In this document: positions 8,548 through 16,903 of the stretch, piece after piece
Numbering within the stretch: position 1 is the stretch's first letter
Layout: every line of letters starts with the position of its first letter
NCBI RefSeq assembly: GCF_028435365.1
Contig: NZ_JAGTJJ010000057.1
Coordinates: 1-64,000 of the forward strand
DNA from: Polyangium jinanense
GTDB lineage: Bacteria; Myxococcota; Polyangia; Polyangiales; Polyangiaceae
DNA: 64,000 nucleotides
Direction: 5' to 3'
Notes under the pieces: generated by a model
Told to the model about the DNA's origin: nothing
The model's database searches: none
The model's input: the letters and a program-made list of their open reading frames with translations, nothing else
Made by a program: the position numbers and the translations under genes

Positions 8548-10223
8548 ACCCGGCCGAGCTCGCCGCACGCCTCCGCTCGGGGGAAAACTTCGAAGGCGCC
8601 TCGCTCGACGGCGTCGACCTGCGCGGGCAGGACCTCGGCGCCGCGCGGCTCGCGAAAGCAAAGCTCACGAGGATGCGGCTCGACGGTGCGATCCTGCGCG
8701 GCGCCGACCTCTCGGAGGCGCGGATCGTCGAGACCTCGTTCGCCGATGCCGACCTTTCGGGGGCGAACCTGAAGGACACGGGGCTCCTCCGCGTGAGCTT
8801 CGAGGGCGCGAACCTCACCTCGGCCTATCTGCGAAACGCCGCGATGTCGCGGGCGAACCTCGCGCGCTCGCGCCTCGCGGGCGCGGATCTCACGGAGGCC
8901 GTATTCGAGGACGCCGACCTCTCGGGCGCCGATCTGAAGGGCGCGGTGCTCGTCCGGACAACCCTCCTCGGGGCGAACCTCACGGGCGCGCTCCTCGGCG
9001 GCGCTCGCCTGGAGCAGGCCGTCCTCGCGGGCGCGAAGCTCGTCCGGGCAAACCTCGAGGGCGCGACACTCGACATGGTGATCTTCCGCGAGGCCGATCT
9101 GCGCGGCGCGAGGCTGCCGAGGTCGCTCTCGAAGTGCCAGCTCGACCAGGCGATCCTGAGCGCGCGGGATCGGCTCCGCGAGGATGGGACCACGCTCCCC
9201 GCCGAGGAAGGCGAGGCCGAGCGCGCGGATCTCGCGGGCCGAGACCTCTTCTTCGCGTCGCTGCGCGGCGTCTGCCTGCGCGACGCGCGCCTCTCGGGGG
9301 CGAACCTCGAAATGACGGATCTCTCGGGCTGCGATCTCACGGGCGCGGACCTCGCCGGCGCGAATTTGAAGCGCACGATCCTCCAGGGCGCCAAGCTCGT
9401 GCTCGTCAACCTCGCGGGGCAAGACCTCGAAATGACCGCGCTCACCGAGGCCGACCTCTCCGGCGCGAACCTCGAAGGCGCGCGGCTCGTGATGACCCAG
9501 CTCGATCGAGCCGTCCTCGCGGGGACGGTGCTCTCGCACGCGTTCTTGTGGGGCGCGAGCGTCCGCGAGGCGAACCTCGAAGGCGCGAAGATCGAGCGGA
9601 CGACGTGGAAGACTGTCGATTTCGGCGGCATGGATCTCCGGAACCTGCGCCTCGCGGGCCTCTCCATGCACCGCTGCTCGTTCTTCAAATCGAACCTCCG
9701 CGGCATGAACCTCGCCGGCTGCGATTTTACGCATGCGGATTTCACGGACGCGGATCTGTCCGGCGCGAAGCTCACGAATGCCACGGCCACGCAGGCCTGC
9801 TTTGCGCGCACGCGGCTGGAAACGACGGATCTCTCGGGGTTGCAAGCGAAAGGCGCGTTTTTCGGGGACGCGGCGGCGTCGGGGGCGCGCTTTACCGGCG
9901 GGCGGCTCCGGCATGCGACGTTCACCGGGGCGGAGGCGGGCTTCGCCCATTTCGGCGGCGCGGACCTGCGCGAGACGCTCTGGGTGCGCTCGAAGGCGAA
10001 AGGCGCGATCTTCGGCGGGGCGAAGCTCTCCCACGCCGACTTCTCCCACGCCGACGTGCGCGAGGCCGATTTCTCCACGACGAACCTCTCCCACGCCAAC
10101 CTGCACAACGTCCGGGATTCGGGCGCGCTCTTCGTGGGCGCGAACCTGCTCGGCGTCCGCCGCACCGATGTCGACCGGCTCGAAGCGGAGGCCTACAGGC
10201 CCCCGCCGCGCGAAGGAGCTTGA
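8544..10223 (+). CDS. Pentapeptide-repeat protein
   Basis: 559 residues made almost wholly of pentapeptide repeats (A(D/N)LxG and F variants, such as 'LRGADLSEARIVETSF'). A linker at about residues 205-235 ('RLREDGTTLPAEEGEAERA') breaks them into two blocks. It starts with GTG inside the stop of the DUF2169 fusion (GTGA), so translation is coupled. The repeats match the C-terminal half of that upstream protein in style, which points to duplication of the helix module. Pentapeptide proteins near DUF2169, DUF3540 and DUF4150 genes recur in T6SS loci; the exact role is not known. It is very unlikely to be a gyrase-protecting Qnr homologue given this context and length. Confidence 0.85.
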   Translation: MNPAELAARLRSGENFEGASLDGVDLRGQDLGAARLAKAKLTRMRLDGAILRGADLSEARIVETSFADADLSGANLKDTGLLRVSFEGANLTSAYLRNAAMSRANLARSRLAGADLTEAVFEDADLSGADLKGAVLVRTTLLGANLTGALLGGARLEQAVLAGAKLVRANLEGATLDMVIFREADLRGARLPRSLSKCQLDQAILSARDRLREDGTTLPAEEGEAERADLAGRDLFFASLRGVCLRDARLSGANLEMTDLSGCDLTGADLAGANLKRTILQGAKLVLVNLAGQDLEMTALTEADLSGANLEGARLVMTQLDRAVLAGTVLSHAFLWGASVREANLEGAKIERTTWKTVDFGGMDLRNLRLAGLSMHRCSFFKSNLRGMNLAGCDFTHADFTDADLSGAKLTNATATQACFARTRLETTDLSGLQAKGAFFGDAAASGARFTGGRLRHATFTGAEAGFAHFGGADLRETLWVRSKAKGAIFGGAKLSHADFSHADVREADFSTTNLSHANLHNVRDSGALFVGANLLGVRRTDVDRLEAEAYRPPPREGA

Positions 10224-10233
10224 AGGAGACCCC

Positions 10234-10779
10234 ATGTCGAACGTAGCGCGATTGCGTTTCGAGGAAACCGCGGACAAGGGCCTCTACCTCGGCCCGGCGA
10301 CGGTCGCGTCCGTCCGCCCCGCCGAAATCGAGATCGACCTGCCAAAAGGCGGCAAGGTCCACGCGCGCCTCGCCCTCGCGTATGCATACGAACCCGTCCC
10401 CGGCGACGAGGTGCTCGTCATCGGGAACGCCGAGGGCCACTGGATCATCGGCGTCGTGCACGCGCGAGGCCCCGCGGTCCTGCATTTCCCCGCCGATGCC
10501 GAATTGCGCGCCGCGGGGACGCTCCGGATCGCCGCGGATCGCGGGGTCGAAATCGCCGCGCCCGAGCTCTCCGTGACCTCGAAGAAGATCCGCACGATCG
10601 CCTCGGAGGTCGTCCACGCGTTCACCACGCTGCGCCAGCGCGTCACGGAGCTCCTCAGTGTGCAAGCGGGACAAACGCACACGGTCGTCGAGGGCTCGAT
10701 GCATTCGCAGGCGAAGAGCGCGACGATACTCACCGAGGAAAAAGTCTCGATCAACGGCAAGGAAGTCCACCTGGGCTAG
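10234..10779 (+). CDS. DUF3540 family T6SS-associated protein
   Basis: 181 residues, start with good GGAG ribosome-binding site (tgaaGGAGaccccATG). It reads as an OB-like N-terminal half ('GPATVASVRPAEIEIDLPKG', 'PGDEVLVIGNAEGHWIIGVV') followed by a short beta-helix-like coil ('HFPADAELRAAGTLRIAADR', 'SVTSKKIRTIASEVVHAF') and the end 'EEKVSINGKEVHLG'. This is the DUF3540 pattern and resembles a miniature VgrG tip. In known loci DUF3540 lies next to DUF2169 and DUF4150 genes, as here, with 13 nt to the next start. Probably a spike-associated structural protein. Confidence 0.8.
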   Translation: MSNVARLRFEETADKGLYLGPATVASVRPAEIEIDLPKGGKVHARLALAYAYEPVPGDEVLVIGNAEGHWIIGVVHARGPAVLHFPADAELRAAGTLRIAADRGVEIAAPELSVTSKKIRTIASEVVHAFTTLRQRVTELLSVQAGQTHTVVEGSMHSQAKSATILTEEKVSINGKEVHLG

Positions 10780-10792
10780 GAGGCGCTCTGCC

Positions 10793-11851
10793 ATGCTCCC
10801 TGCATCGAACCGTGGCGCCGGGATGAATTTCGGGTTTCCGGACGTCTGCCTCACGCCGACGCCGGTCGGCCCCGTCCCCATTCCGTATCCGAACATCGCG
10901 ATGAACGCGCAGGCCTCGGTGTTCTCGCCGATCGTCAAGGTCTCGGGCGTCCACGCGCTGAACCTCGGATCGATGATCGCCATGACCTCCGGCGACGAGG
11001 CCGGCACGGCGCACTGGACCGTGAAGGGCCCGGGCAAGTACATCATGGGCAATCCGATCGTGTTCGTCGACAAGATGCCCGCGATCAATCTGACCTGCCC
11101 GACGATGGGCAACACGGGGAACAACGCCCTCGGCGCCGTCGTGGTCCCGAGCGCCGTGAACGTGTTTTACGGATACGCACAATCCCCGGCCGCAGCCTCG
11201 CCGGACAGCGTCTCGGCCACACGCGCCGCGGCTCTCGGTGACGCCATCCTCGGCCGCGCAGGCACGGCGCCGCTCGCGGCCGCGATGCTCGACGACGGAA
11301 TCGGATACGTGCGGGTCGCGCTCGTCACGACGGACATCACGAGCCGCTTTCACGTGGCGGCGCGAAACCTCGAAGCCGAAGGCGCGCGGGCGCTCGTCCT
11401 CGATCTCGCGGGCTGCCCGGGCGGGGACGTCGACGCGCTCGTCGCGTGGGCGGCGACGTTCCTCGACGCGGGCGCGGAGATCGTCCGGATCGAGGACGCC
11501 GAAGGGGACGAGCTCATTCGCCGCGCCGCATTGCCGGCGGCGTACACGATGCCACTCGTCGTGCTCGTCGACGGTGGGACGGGCTCGGCCGCGGAGATCC
11601 TCGCTGCGGCGCTGAAGGCGCACGGCCGCGCCCTCGTCCTCGGCCAGCGGACCCACGGAAAAGGCAGCGCGCAGCGCCTCGTCCCGGGCGAGGAGGATTC
11701 GTTCGCTTATCGCACGGCCGTGCATTCCACGGGGCCGGGCGGGATTGCGATCGACGGCGTCGGCGTCGAGCCCGATCTCGTCCTCGACGGCGAATTCGGC
11801 CCCGCGTGGCTCGCGGCCGCGTGTGACGCGGCCCGCGCCCGTCTGTCCTGA
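10793..11851 (+). CDS. DUF4150 PAAR-like protein fused to S41 serine protease (candidate T6SS effector)
   Basis: 352 residues. Residues ~10-130 are a DUF4150 PAAR-like domain ('FPDVCLTPTPVGPVPIPYPN', 'GPGKYIMGNPIVFVDKMPA'), which caps the VgrG tip. Residues ~167-340 are an S41 (C-terminal processing/tail-specific) protease core: 'ALVLDLAGCPGGDVDALV', then 'GTGSAAEILAAALKAHGRAL', then 'GQRTHGKGSAQ' and 'GVGVEPDLV'. The catalytic pair is intact: Ser265 and Lys290 are 25 residues apart, as in E. coli Prc (Ser430/Lys455). No PDZ domain is present. GGAGG lies before the start. This is most simply a specialised effector in which the tip protein carries the enzyme; it could instead be a self-processing spike. 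No obvious immunity protein lies beside it. Confidence 0.85.
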   Translation: MLPASNRGAGMNFGFPDVCLTPTPVGPVPIPYPNIAMNAQASVFSPIVKVSGVHALNLGSMIAMTSGDEAGTAHWTVKGPGKYIMGNPIVFVDKMPAINLTCPTMGNTGNNALGAVVVPSAVNVFYGYAQSPAAASPDSVSATRAAALGDAILGRAGTAPLAAAMLDDGIGYVRVALVTTDITSRFHVAARNLEAEGARALVLDLAGCPGGDVDALVAWAATFLDAGAEIVRIEDAEGDELIRRAALPAAYTMPLVVLVDGGTGSAAEILAAALKAHGRALVLGQRTHGKGSAQRLVPGEEDSFAYRTAVHSTGPGGIAIDGVGVEPDLVLDGEFGPAWLAAACDAARARLS

Positions 11852-13498
11852 CTAACTCTTTTTCTTGGGCGGCCCGAACCCGCCGTACAGCGACTTGTTG
11901 ACCGCCGGCTTCGGCGGGATGCGCGGCGGCGGGGGTTTGGGGATTTCGACCTTCGGCTCTTTCGGGCTTTCTGCCCACGGATCGGTCCGCGCGGGGCGCG
12001 GCGGCTCCGGGGGAGCCGCCGCAGCCGGAGCTGCTTTCGGCGCGTCCGGCTCGGGGCTCGGCGCGCGCGCGCTCGGCGGCGGGGGCGGCGGTTCGGCGGC
12101 CGCCCCCGAAAAATGGAGATTCGCCAAATCGGCCGTGAACGAGAGCGCCCGCGTCACTTCTTCGACGATCGGCATCGGTGCGACCTCGGCGGGCCCCCCC
12201 GACCAGGGCGCGCCCGGAATGGGAGCCCCCGCAGCCGTGGGCGACGTGGTCTTGGGCCCGCCTGCAAACGGAATCGCGGGCTTGTGCTGCGCGGCGACCG
12301 CCGCGTCCCCGTCGAGGGCGAACGTCCCTTCGAACTGGTTTTGAGGACGCCTTTGCGCAAATGGAATGGGCTCGGAGCTCGGCACGATATCCTCGAGCAC
12401 CATCGTCGATTCGCTCTCGCCGCGCGACCACGTATCGCTCCGGGCCGTGGTCGTGGCCAGGTCGTCGACCGTGGTGACCAGGGGTTGCCCTTTCTTTTCC
12501 GGCATTGGCGGCGGGGTCAAGAGGTGCGCGAGCGGGCGGCCCTCGGTCTCGATGCCGCCCGCGATCCGCAACGTGCCGAGGGCCCGCTCGTCGTCGAGGG
12601 GCACGACGACGCGACAAACGAGCGAGCACCGCAGCGTGTCGGCGTCGATGCGCAGGATGTCGGGCCGCATCGCAAGGGTGCGCGCCGCCTCGGGCGCGCC
12701 CGGCGATAGACCGAAGAGCGTCACGAGCCCCCGCGCGGTGGGCAGGCGCGACGAGATCCGCGGATGCTCCGGGTGCAGTCCTTCGAGCACGATCCATTCG
12801 TTGCCCACAAGCGATTCGATCTGCTGATCGTGCGGCGCGGACTGGAAATACGTCCAATCGAAATCGGCCGGAATTTCCGGCACGGGATGATCGAGCGCCA
12901 TGGGCGCGAGCGAGCCGAGGAGCGATTTTCGTTGCGCAAGCGCGCGCGAGATCGGCCCGAATCCCGCGACGAGGCTCCCGTCCGTCGGATACACCACATT
13001 CGGCGGCGCGGATCCGGGCGCTTTCCCCGTCCCGTGCGGGTTCGGCCGGAAACCGATGCCACCGAGCGCGCGCTCGTACACGAGGGGAATCTTGTCGAAG
13101 GGCGTGATCTCGGCGCCTTTGCGATCGCCGTAGACGTGCAGCGTCTTGTCGAGCAGCGCGTGGCCATGGAAGACGGCGAGGCGCACGGCCTGCCGGGTCA
13201 CGGTGGTCCCCGCGGGCGCGCAGGCGTGCCCGGAAAGCACGATATCGACGCGCGGCAGGTGCGGTACGATGTCGCTCGTGGCGCGAATGCTGCGGGTTGG
13301 GTTGTCGCGGTGGTGCATCTCGGCGCGGAACAGCTCTTCCGGGGCGACGGGCTGCATCGGCGCGCCGGAGACGAACTGGAACGTGGCCTTGAGCACGCAC
13401 GTAACGTGGAGCTTTCCAGCGTGACGAAAAACGGTCGTTCCCCCCTTCGACGGTCCGACGGTCGTGATGGGAACGGGCCTATGGGCAACGAGGGCCAT
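11852..13498 (-). CDS. DUF2169 domain protein with proline-rich tail
   Basis: 548 residues on the minus strand, convergent with the PAAR-protease gene and abutting it with no gap. Residues 1 to ~310 are DUF2169 ('ERALGGIGFRPNPHGTGKAP', 'FDWTYFQSAPHDQQIESL'). The rest is low-complexity: acidic and Ser/Thr stretches, then a Pro/Ala-rich tail ('AEPPPPPPSARAPSPEP') ending in basic 'FGPPKKKS'. I prefer the ATG at 13498 (MALVAHRPVP) over that at 13516, because a TACGCT hexamer lies 8 nt upstream of 13498 and no Shine-Dalgarno is present. A second DUF2169 protein, without pentapeptides, suggests two adaptors for different cargo in one module. Confidence 0.85.
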   Translation of the reverse strand: MALVAHRPVPITTVGPSKGGTTVFRHAGKLHVTCVLKATFQFVSGAPMQPVAPEELFRAEMHHRDNPTRSIRATSDIVPHLPRVDIVLSGHACAPAGTTVTRQAVRLAVFHGHALLDKTLHVYGDRKGAEITPFDKIPLVYERALGGIGFRPNPHGTGKAPGSAPPNVVYPTDGSLVAGFGPISRALAQRKSLLGSLAPMALDHPVPEIPADFDWTYFQSAPHDQQIESLVGNEWIVLEGLHPEHPRISSRLPTARGLVTLFGLSPGAPEAARTLAMRPDILRIDADTLRCSLVCRVVVPLDDERALGTLRIAGGIETEGRPLAHLLTPPPMPEKKGQPLVTTVDDLATTTARSDTWSRGESESTMVLEDIVPSSEPIPFAQRRPQNQFEGTFALDGDAAVAAQHKPAIPFAGGPKTTSPTAAGAPIPGAPWSGGPAEVAPMPIVEEVTRALSFTADLANLHFSGAAAEPPPPPPSARAPSPEPDAPKAAPAAAAPPEPPRPARTDPWAESPKEPKVEIPKPPPPRIPPKPAVNKSLYGGFGPPKKKS

Positions 13499-13506
13499 CG
13501 ACGCGG

Positions 13507-13512
13507 AGCGTA
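13507..13512 (-). promoter_or_regulatory. Putative -10 element of leaderless DUF2169 gene
   Basis: TACGCT on the minus strand, 8 nt before the ATG at 13498. There is no Shine-Dalgarno. The same TAnGCT-8 nt-ATG arrangement occurs before the genes starting at 43178 and 47174. Confidence 0.4.
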
Positions 13513-13549
13513 TCACGAGCCTGGCCGATGGGGCCGGGGATTCGCCCGT

Positions 13550-14920
13550 TCAGTCGACCGCGACCACGGTCAAGAGGTAGGGCCCGGGCAAAGGCCCGGA
13601 CGCGCTCACGTAGGTATCCGCGGAGATCCAGTAGGTCCCCGGCCCTGCGTTCACGTCGAGCACCTTGTCGGCGCGCGAGACGCAAAGCCCAGAGCCGCCC
13701 GGATCCTCCATGAAGTGCACGTCGATATCGACGCCGGCGGCGTCGAACACGCGAATGCGCAGGTTCGTCGGCTCGGTCAGCGTGAGCCGGTAGACGACCT
13801 CGGATCCGCCCTCGTCAACGGGGCTGCACGAATACACATTCGCGATCGAGGTCTTGCTCGCGGCGGTGTCGCGATCGTCAACAAAGGGGAGTGCGTCGAT
13901 CTCGAAGGGGCTCTCCCACGTCCCCTCCCCCGCGAGATCCTTCGGCCGCGGTTCGGGCGCCTCGCCTTCGAGCAGGAAACGCCGGGCGCGATCGAGCGCC
14001 TCGATTGTGAGCAGGTTTCGCCGGTTCATCCCCTCGCCGAGGCCCGCGGCGTCGAACCAGCACGCGTGCACGCCGCCCTGCGCGAACGATTCCAGGTGAA
14101 TGCCGTCGCCGGCGAGGCCATACTCGGATAGCTCGGCGAGCGCGCCGAAGAGGTCCATGAGCGGCGCTTGTCGGGCCTGGGCCACGGCGCGGACGATCGC
14201 ATTCATCTCGGGGACGAGCGCGCGGGCCTCGTCGGTATCGTCGCGCGGGGGCAAGGTCGTGAGCCATGGGACGACGCCGGCCGCGGCGAGCTCGTCGACG
14301 ACGCGGAGGAGATTTTGCGCGAAAGGCTCGACGCCCTGCGGATAGGTATCGTTCGTGCCGAGCAGGACGACGGCGAAAGCAGGCGTGATGGCGGCGATCT
14401 CCTGGGCGAGCGGCGAGGGATCACCGGCGAGGACGGCCCCCGAGGACCAACCGACCTTCGCAGCGAGGGTCGTCCGTTCGAACGAGGATTTCGCCGCATC
14501 AGCAAGGTCTTTCCCGAAAAACGCGCGCGTGGGCTCGAGGGCGGCGCTCGGGCCCCACTGGATGTCATTGCCGCCGAAGCACGTCAAGAATCCGGTATTG
14601 ACGGTATTCGAATCGCCGACCTTGGCGAAGACGGTCGTACGGCCAGGGCTCGTGGCGAGAATGCCTTTCCATCGCTCGACGACGGCTTTCGAGAGGGGCG
14701 AATGCCGCAGGCCGTGCGGATATCGGATCGCACCGGACGGTTCGGGCACGCTTCCGCCGCCGCCGCTGCCGCTTCCGCCGCCGCCTCCGTCTCCGCTACC
14801 GCCTCCGCCTCCGCTTCCGCTGCTGCTCGTTGTGGCCGGCGACGAACCCTGTCCGTCCGCGGAACAGGCAGCGATGAGCAGGACGAACGGCAGGGCGAGG
14901 GCCGGACGTATCGCGATCAT
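13550..14920 (-). CDS. SGNH/GDSL-type hydrolase lipoprotein with C-terminal PPC-like domain
   Basis: 456 residues. Residues 1-19 form a lipoprotein signal ending in lipobox 'LLIAAC' (Cys19). A Ser/Gly-rich tether follows (~25-57). The catalytic domain shows SGNH blocks: 'AKVGDSNTV' (Ser104), 'VVLLGTNDTY' and 'GDGIHLESFAQGGVHA' (the Asp-x-x-His pair). The last ~110 residues ('VVYRLTLTEPTNLRIRVFD', 'GPGTYWISADTYV') resemble a bacterial pre-peptidase C-terminal (PPC) beta-sandwich. Likely an esterase or deacetylase anchored in the outer membrane. The start at 14920 fits the signal peptide; a longer ORF exists upstream. It follows the next minus-strand gene by 11 nt, so they are probably one transcript. 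Confidence 0.82.
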   Translation of the reverse strand: MIAIRPALALPFVLLIAACSADGQGSSPATTSSSGSGGGGGSGDGGGGGSGSGGGGSVPEPSGAIRYPHGLRHSPLSKAVVERWKGILATSPGRTTVFAKVGDSNTVNTGFLTCFGGNDIQWGPSAALEPTRAFFGKDLADAAKSSFERTTLAAKVGWSSGAVLAGDPSPLAQEIAAITPAFAVVLLGTNDTYPQGVEPFAQNLLRVVDELAAAGVVPWLTTLPPRDDTDEARALVPEMNAIVRAVAQARQAPLMDLFGALAELSEYGLAGDGIHLESFAQGGVHACWFDAAGLGEGMNRRNLLTIEALDRARRFLLEGEAPEPRPKDLAGEGTWESPFEIDALPFVDDRDTAASKTSIANVYSCSPVDEGGSEVVYRLTLTEPTNLRIRVFDAAGVDIDVHFMEDPGGSGLCVSRADKVLDVNAGPGTYWISADTYVSASGPLPGPYLLTVVAVD

Positions 14921-14931
14921 GACCGGAAAGA

Positions 14932-15498
14932 CTACTTCTTCGCGCGATGCCACGCGAGCCACAACCGCGCGATCTCCGAAAGCGACGCCTCGTCCGCGAG
15001 CGCCGCGTCATCTTCGAGCAGCGCGAGGATCTGCGTCGCCGTGACCCTGTTATACTCGTCGAACGCGCCGTCCTTCGCCCACGCCGAAAGCCTCGCCGCG
15101 ATCGGCGCCGCGCGCCCCGACTCCTTGATCGATCGCTCTACCTCCACGTGCTGCCCGTCCACGTCCTTTGCGAGTCGGCCGTACACGAGTCGAATGGGTT
15201 TGGCCTGGCGCTCCGCCTGATCGTACATGGTCTGGAATTGCGCCATCCCCGGCCAGGACCAGCGCGGGTTCGCGTGGGGGCTGCGCGGAAAGCGCGGGCG
15301 CTCTTCGGCCGTGATGATCGGCGCCTCCGGCAGCTTCTTCCCGCTCGTGCTCCGCGAAGGCGCACACTCGAGCCCCGCCACGACCGCGAGCGCCGCGCCC
15401 AGGACGAGCGCGATCCGCGCGACGCCGGCCCTGCCGTGGGCCTTCCGCGTCTCGCCCGCCGGCCCCTCGCCCTGCCCCCTGCCCTCGCGCTCGTCCAT
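14932..15498 (-). CDS. Hypothetical membrane-anchored protein
   Basis: 188 residues, unknown family. A charged N-terminus (1-26) precedes one hydrophobic segment (~27-44, 'IALVLGAALAVVAGL'), then a ~140-residue periplasmic domain rich in Trp, Arg and Ala ('PHANPRWSWPGMAQFQTMYD', 'EIARLWLAWHRAKK'). The residue before the single early Cys is Glu, so it is not a normal lipobox and I expect a signal anchor. The start at 15498 has GGAGG upstream. It lies directly before the SGNH lipoprotein and may act with it in the envelope. Confidence 0.6.
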   Translation of the reverse strand: MDEREGRGQGEGPAGETRKAHGRAGVARIALVLGAALAVVAGLECAPSRSTSGKKLPEAPIITAEERPRFPRSPHANPRWSWPGMAQFQTMYDQAERQAKPIRLVYGRLAKDVDGQHVEVERSIKESGRAAPIAARLSAWAKDGAFDEYNRVTATQILALLEDDAALADEASLSEIARLWLAWHRAKK

Positions 15499-15703
15499 GC
15501 CCGAACCTCCGTCCGATCCACCCAGCGGCAGCCGGGCCGAAGACCTCTGACGCCCGAGGAACCGCGAGGGTTCCTGAAAAAGATCCGTCCGAGCTCTCCC
15601 GCAGCCGGAAAAACCATGCCCGCCACGCTTGTGCCCCGCCAAGCCCTTCCGCTAAGCTCCGCGCCCGCCGGCAGGACGCCGGTAAAACCACCTGGAAGAA
15701 GTC

Positions 15704-16903
15704 ATGATCCATCTCCGCAAAGCTCTACCGCTCCTCGCCCTCGGCCTCGGGCTCGGGTGTGGTGGCGCATCGCAGACCGGCCAGGGCGCCGGCCCGACGG
15801 GCCCCGTCTCCACGCAACAGCGCATCGTGAACACCAACCCCGTCGATCTCGGCGTTTGTTTCCAGCAAGCGCCCGCCCTGCCGGAGAAGATCAACAGCGA
15901 AGTGCTCACCGGCCTGCTCGTCGCGGCCCGGCCGTTCGTCATGGAATGCCTCGTCGACCCGAAGAACCGCGGCCCCGCGGACGAGACGAGCCTCGCCCTC
16001 AAGACCACCCTCTCGGGCGGCAAGCTCGCGCACGCCATCACGGGCCAGAACATCACGCCCACCGGCGAGCAATGCATCAAGGCCGCCGTCGACAAGTTCG
16101 CCGCGACCGCCCCCGAGTGGGAGAAAAAAGCCACGGCCGCGAGCAACGTGACGGCCGAGGTGCAATACAAGCACATCGCCAGCGTGATGCCCTCGGTCAA
16201 GATGGGCGTCAGCGAAGCCTCCGACGTGGCCGGCACGATCCGGCTCGTGCAGGGCAGCTTCTGCGATTGTTATGCGCCGTGGAAGAGCGCGGATCCGGTG
16301 GTCCTCACGGCCCAGGTCAAGCTCACGCAGACGAGCGCGCCGGCCGTGACGATCAAGCCGCCGACGGACCCGAACGGCACGCAGGTCGCCACGTGCCTGC
16401 AGCCGAAGGTCGCCGCGCTCCCGCTCAAGACGACGTCGACCGAGCTCACGGTCCCCTACACGTTCATGTTCGTGAGCTCCGCGCGTGACGGCCTGTTCCA
16501 GGGCGCGCCACCCCCGATCGCGTTCGCGCAGTACGAGCTCGTGCGCAACCAGCGCCTCGCCGCGGGCGTCATCGCCATGGGCACGCGCACGCAGGCCGCT
16601 GAGGCGTACGACGCGCTCGTGAACAAGTACAAGAAGGACCCGGCGAGCGTGACGCTCGAGCAGCTCAAGAACGGCTGCGGGGCGCTCACGCAGGCCGACG
16701 ACACTTACATCGCCACGCTCCAGAAGCAGCTCGAGCTCGAGCAGAGCGCCCTCGCGATGTTCACCGATTTCGCCGCGAAGGATGCCGCCTGGGCGGCCGT
16801 CAAGGACGCCACGCAGGGCAACGTGGACGAGACGAAGAAGGACATCGAGAACGGCAAGAAATTCAAAGAAGCCGATCTCGCGGCCTGCCCGAAGGTCAAG
16901 TAG
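15704..16903 (+). CDS. Hypothetical secreted lipoprotein
   Basis: 399 residues. The signal peptide ends in lipobox 'GLGLGC' (Cys19), followed by a short Gly/Ser tether. The mature protein is mixed alpha/beta with scattered cysteines (in 'GVCFQQ', 'VMECLVD', 'GSFCDCYAP') and an acidic helical C-terminus ('LEQLKNGCGALTQADDTYIA', 'KDIENGKKFKEADLAACPKV'). No domain is recognised. GGAAGAA precedes the start. The 3' end overlaps the convergent AAA+ gene by 8 nt. It probably belongs to the large myxobacterial set of outer-membrane lipoproteins. Confidence 0.65.
   Translation: MIHLRKALPLLALGLGLGCGGASQTGQGAGPTGPVSTQQRIVNTNPVDLGVCFQQAPALPEKINSEVLTGLLVAARPFVMECLVDPKNRGPADETSLALKTTLSGGKLAHAITGQNITPTGEQCIKAAVDKFAATAPEWEKKATAASNVTAEVQYKHIASVMPSVKMGVSEASDVAGTIRLVQGSFCDCYAPWKSADPVVLTAQVKLTQTSAPAVTIKPPTDPNGTQVATCLQPKVAALPLKTTSTELTVPYTFMFVSSARDGLFQGAPPPIAFAQYELVRNQRLAAGVIAMGTRTQAAEAYDALVNKYKKDPASVTLEQLKNGCGALTQADDTYIATLQKQLELEQSALAMFTDFAAKDAAWAAVKDATQGNVDETKKDIENGKKFKEADLAACPKVK

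Noticed and set aside
8457..10277. Long minus-strand frames opposite the pentapeptide genes
   Set aside because: Regular repeats with high GC keep all frames open. The translations are Arg/Ala/Glu-rich mirror images of the repeat and have no family match.
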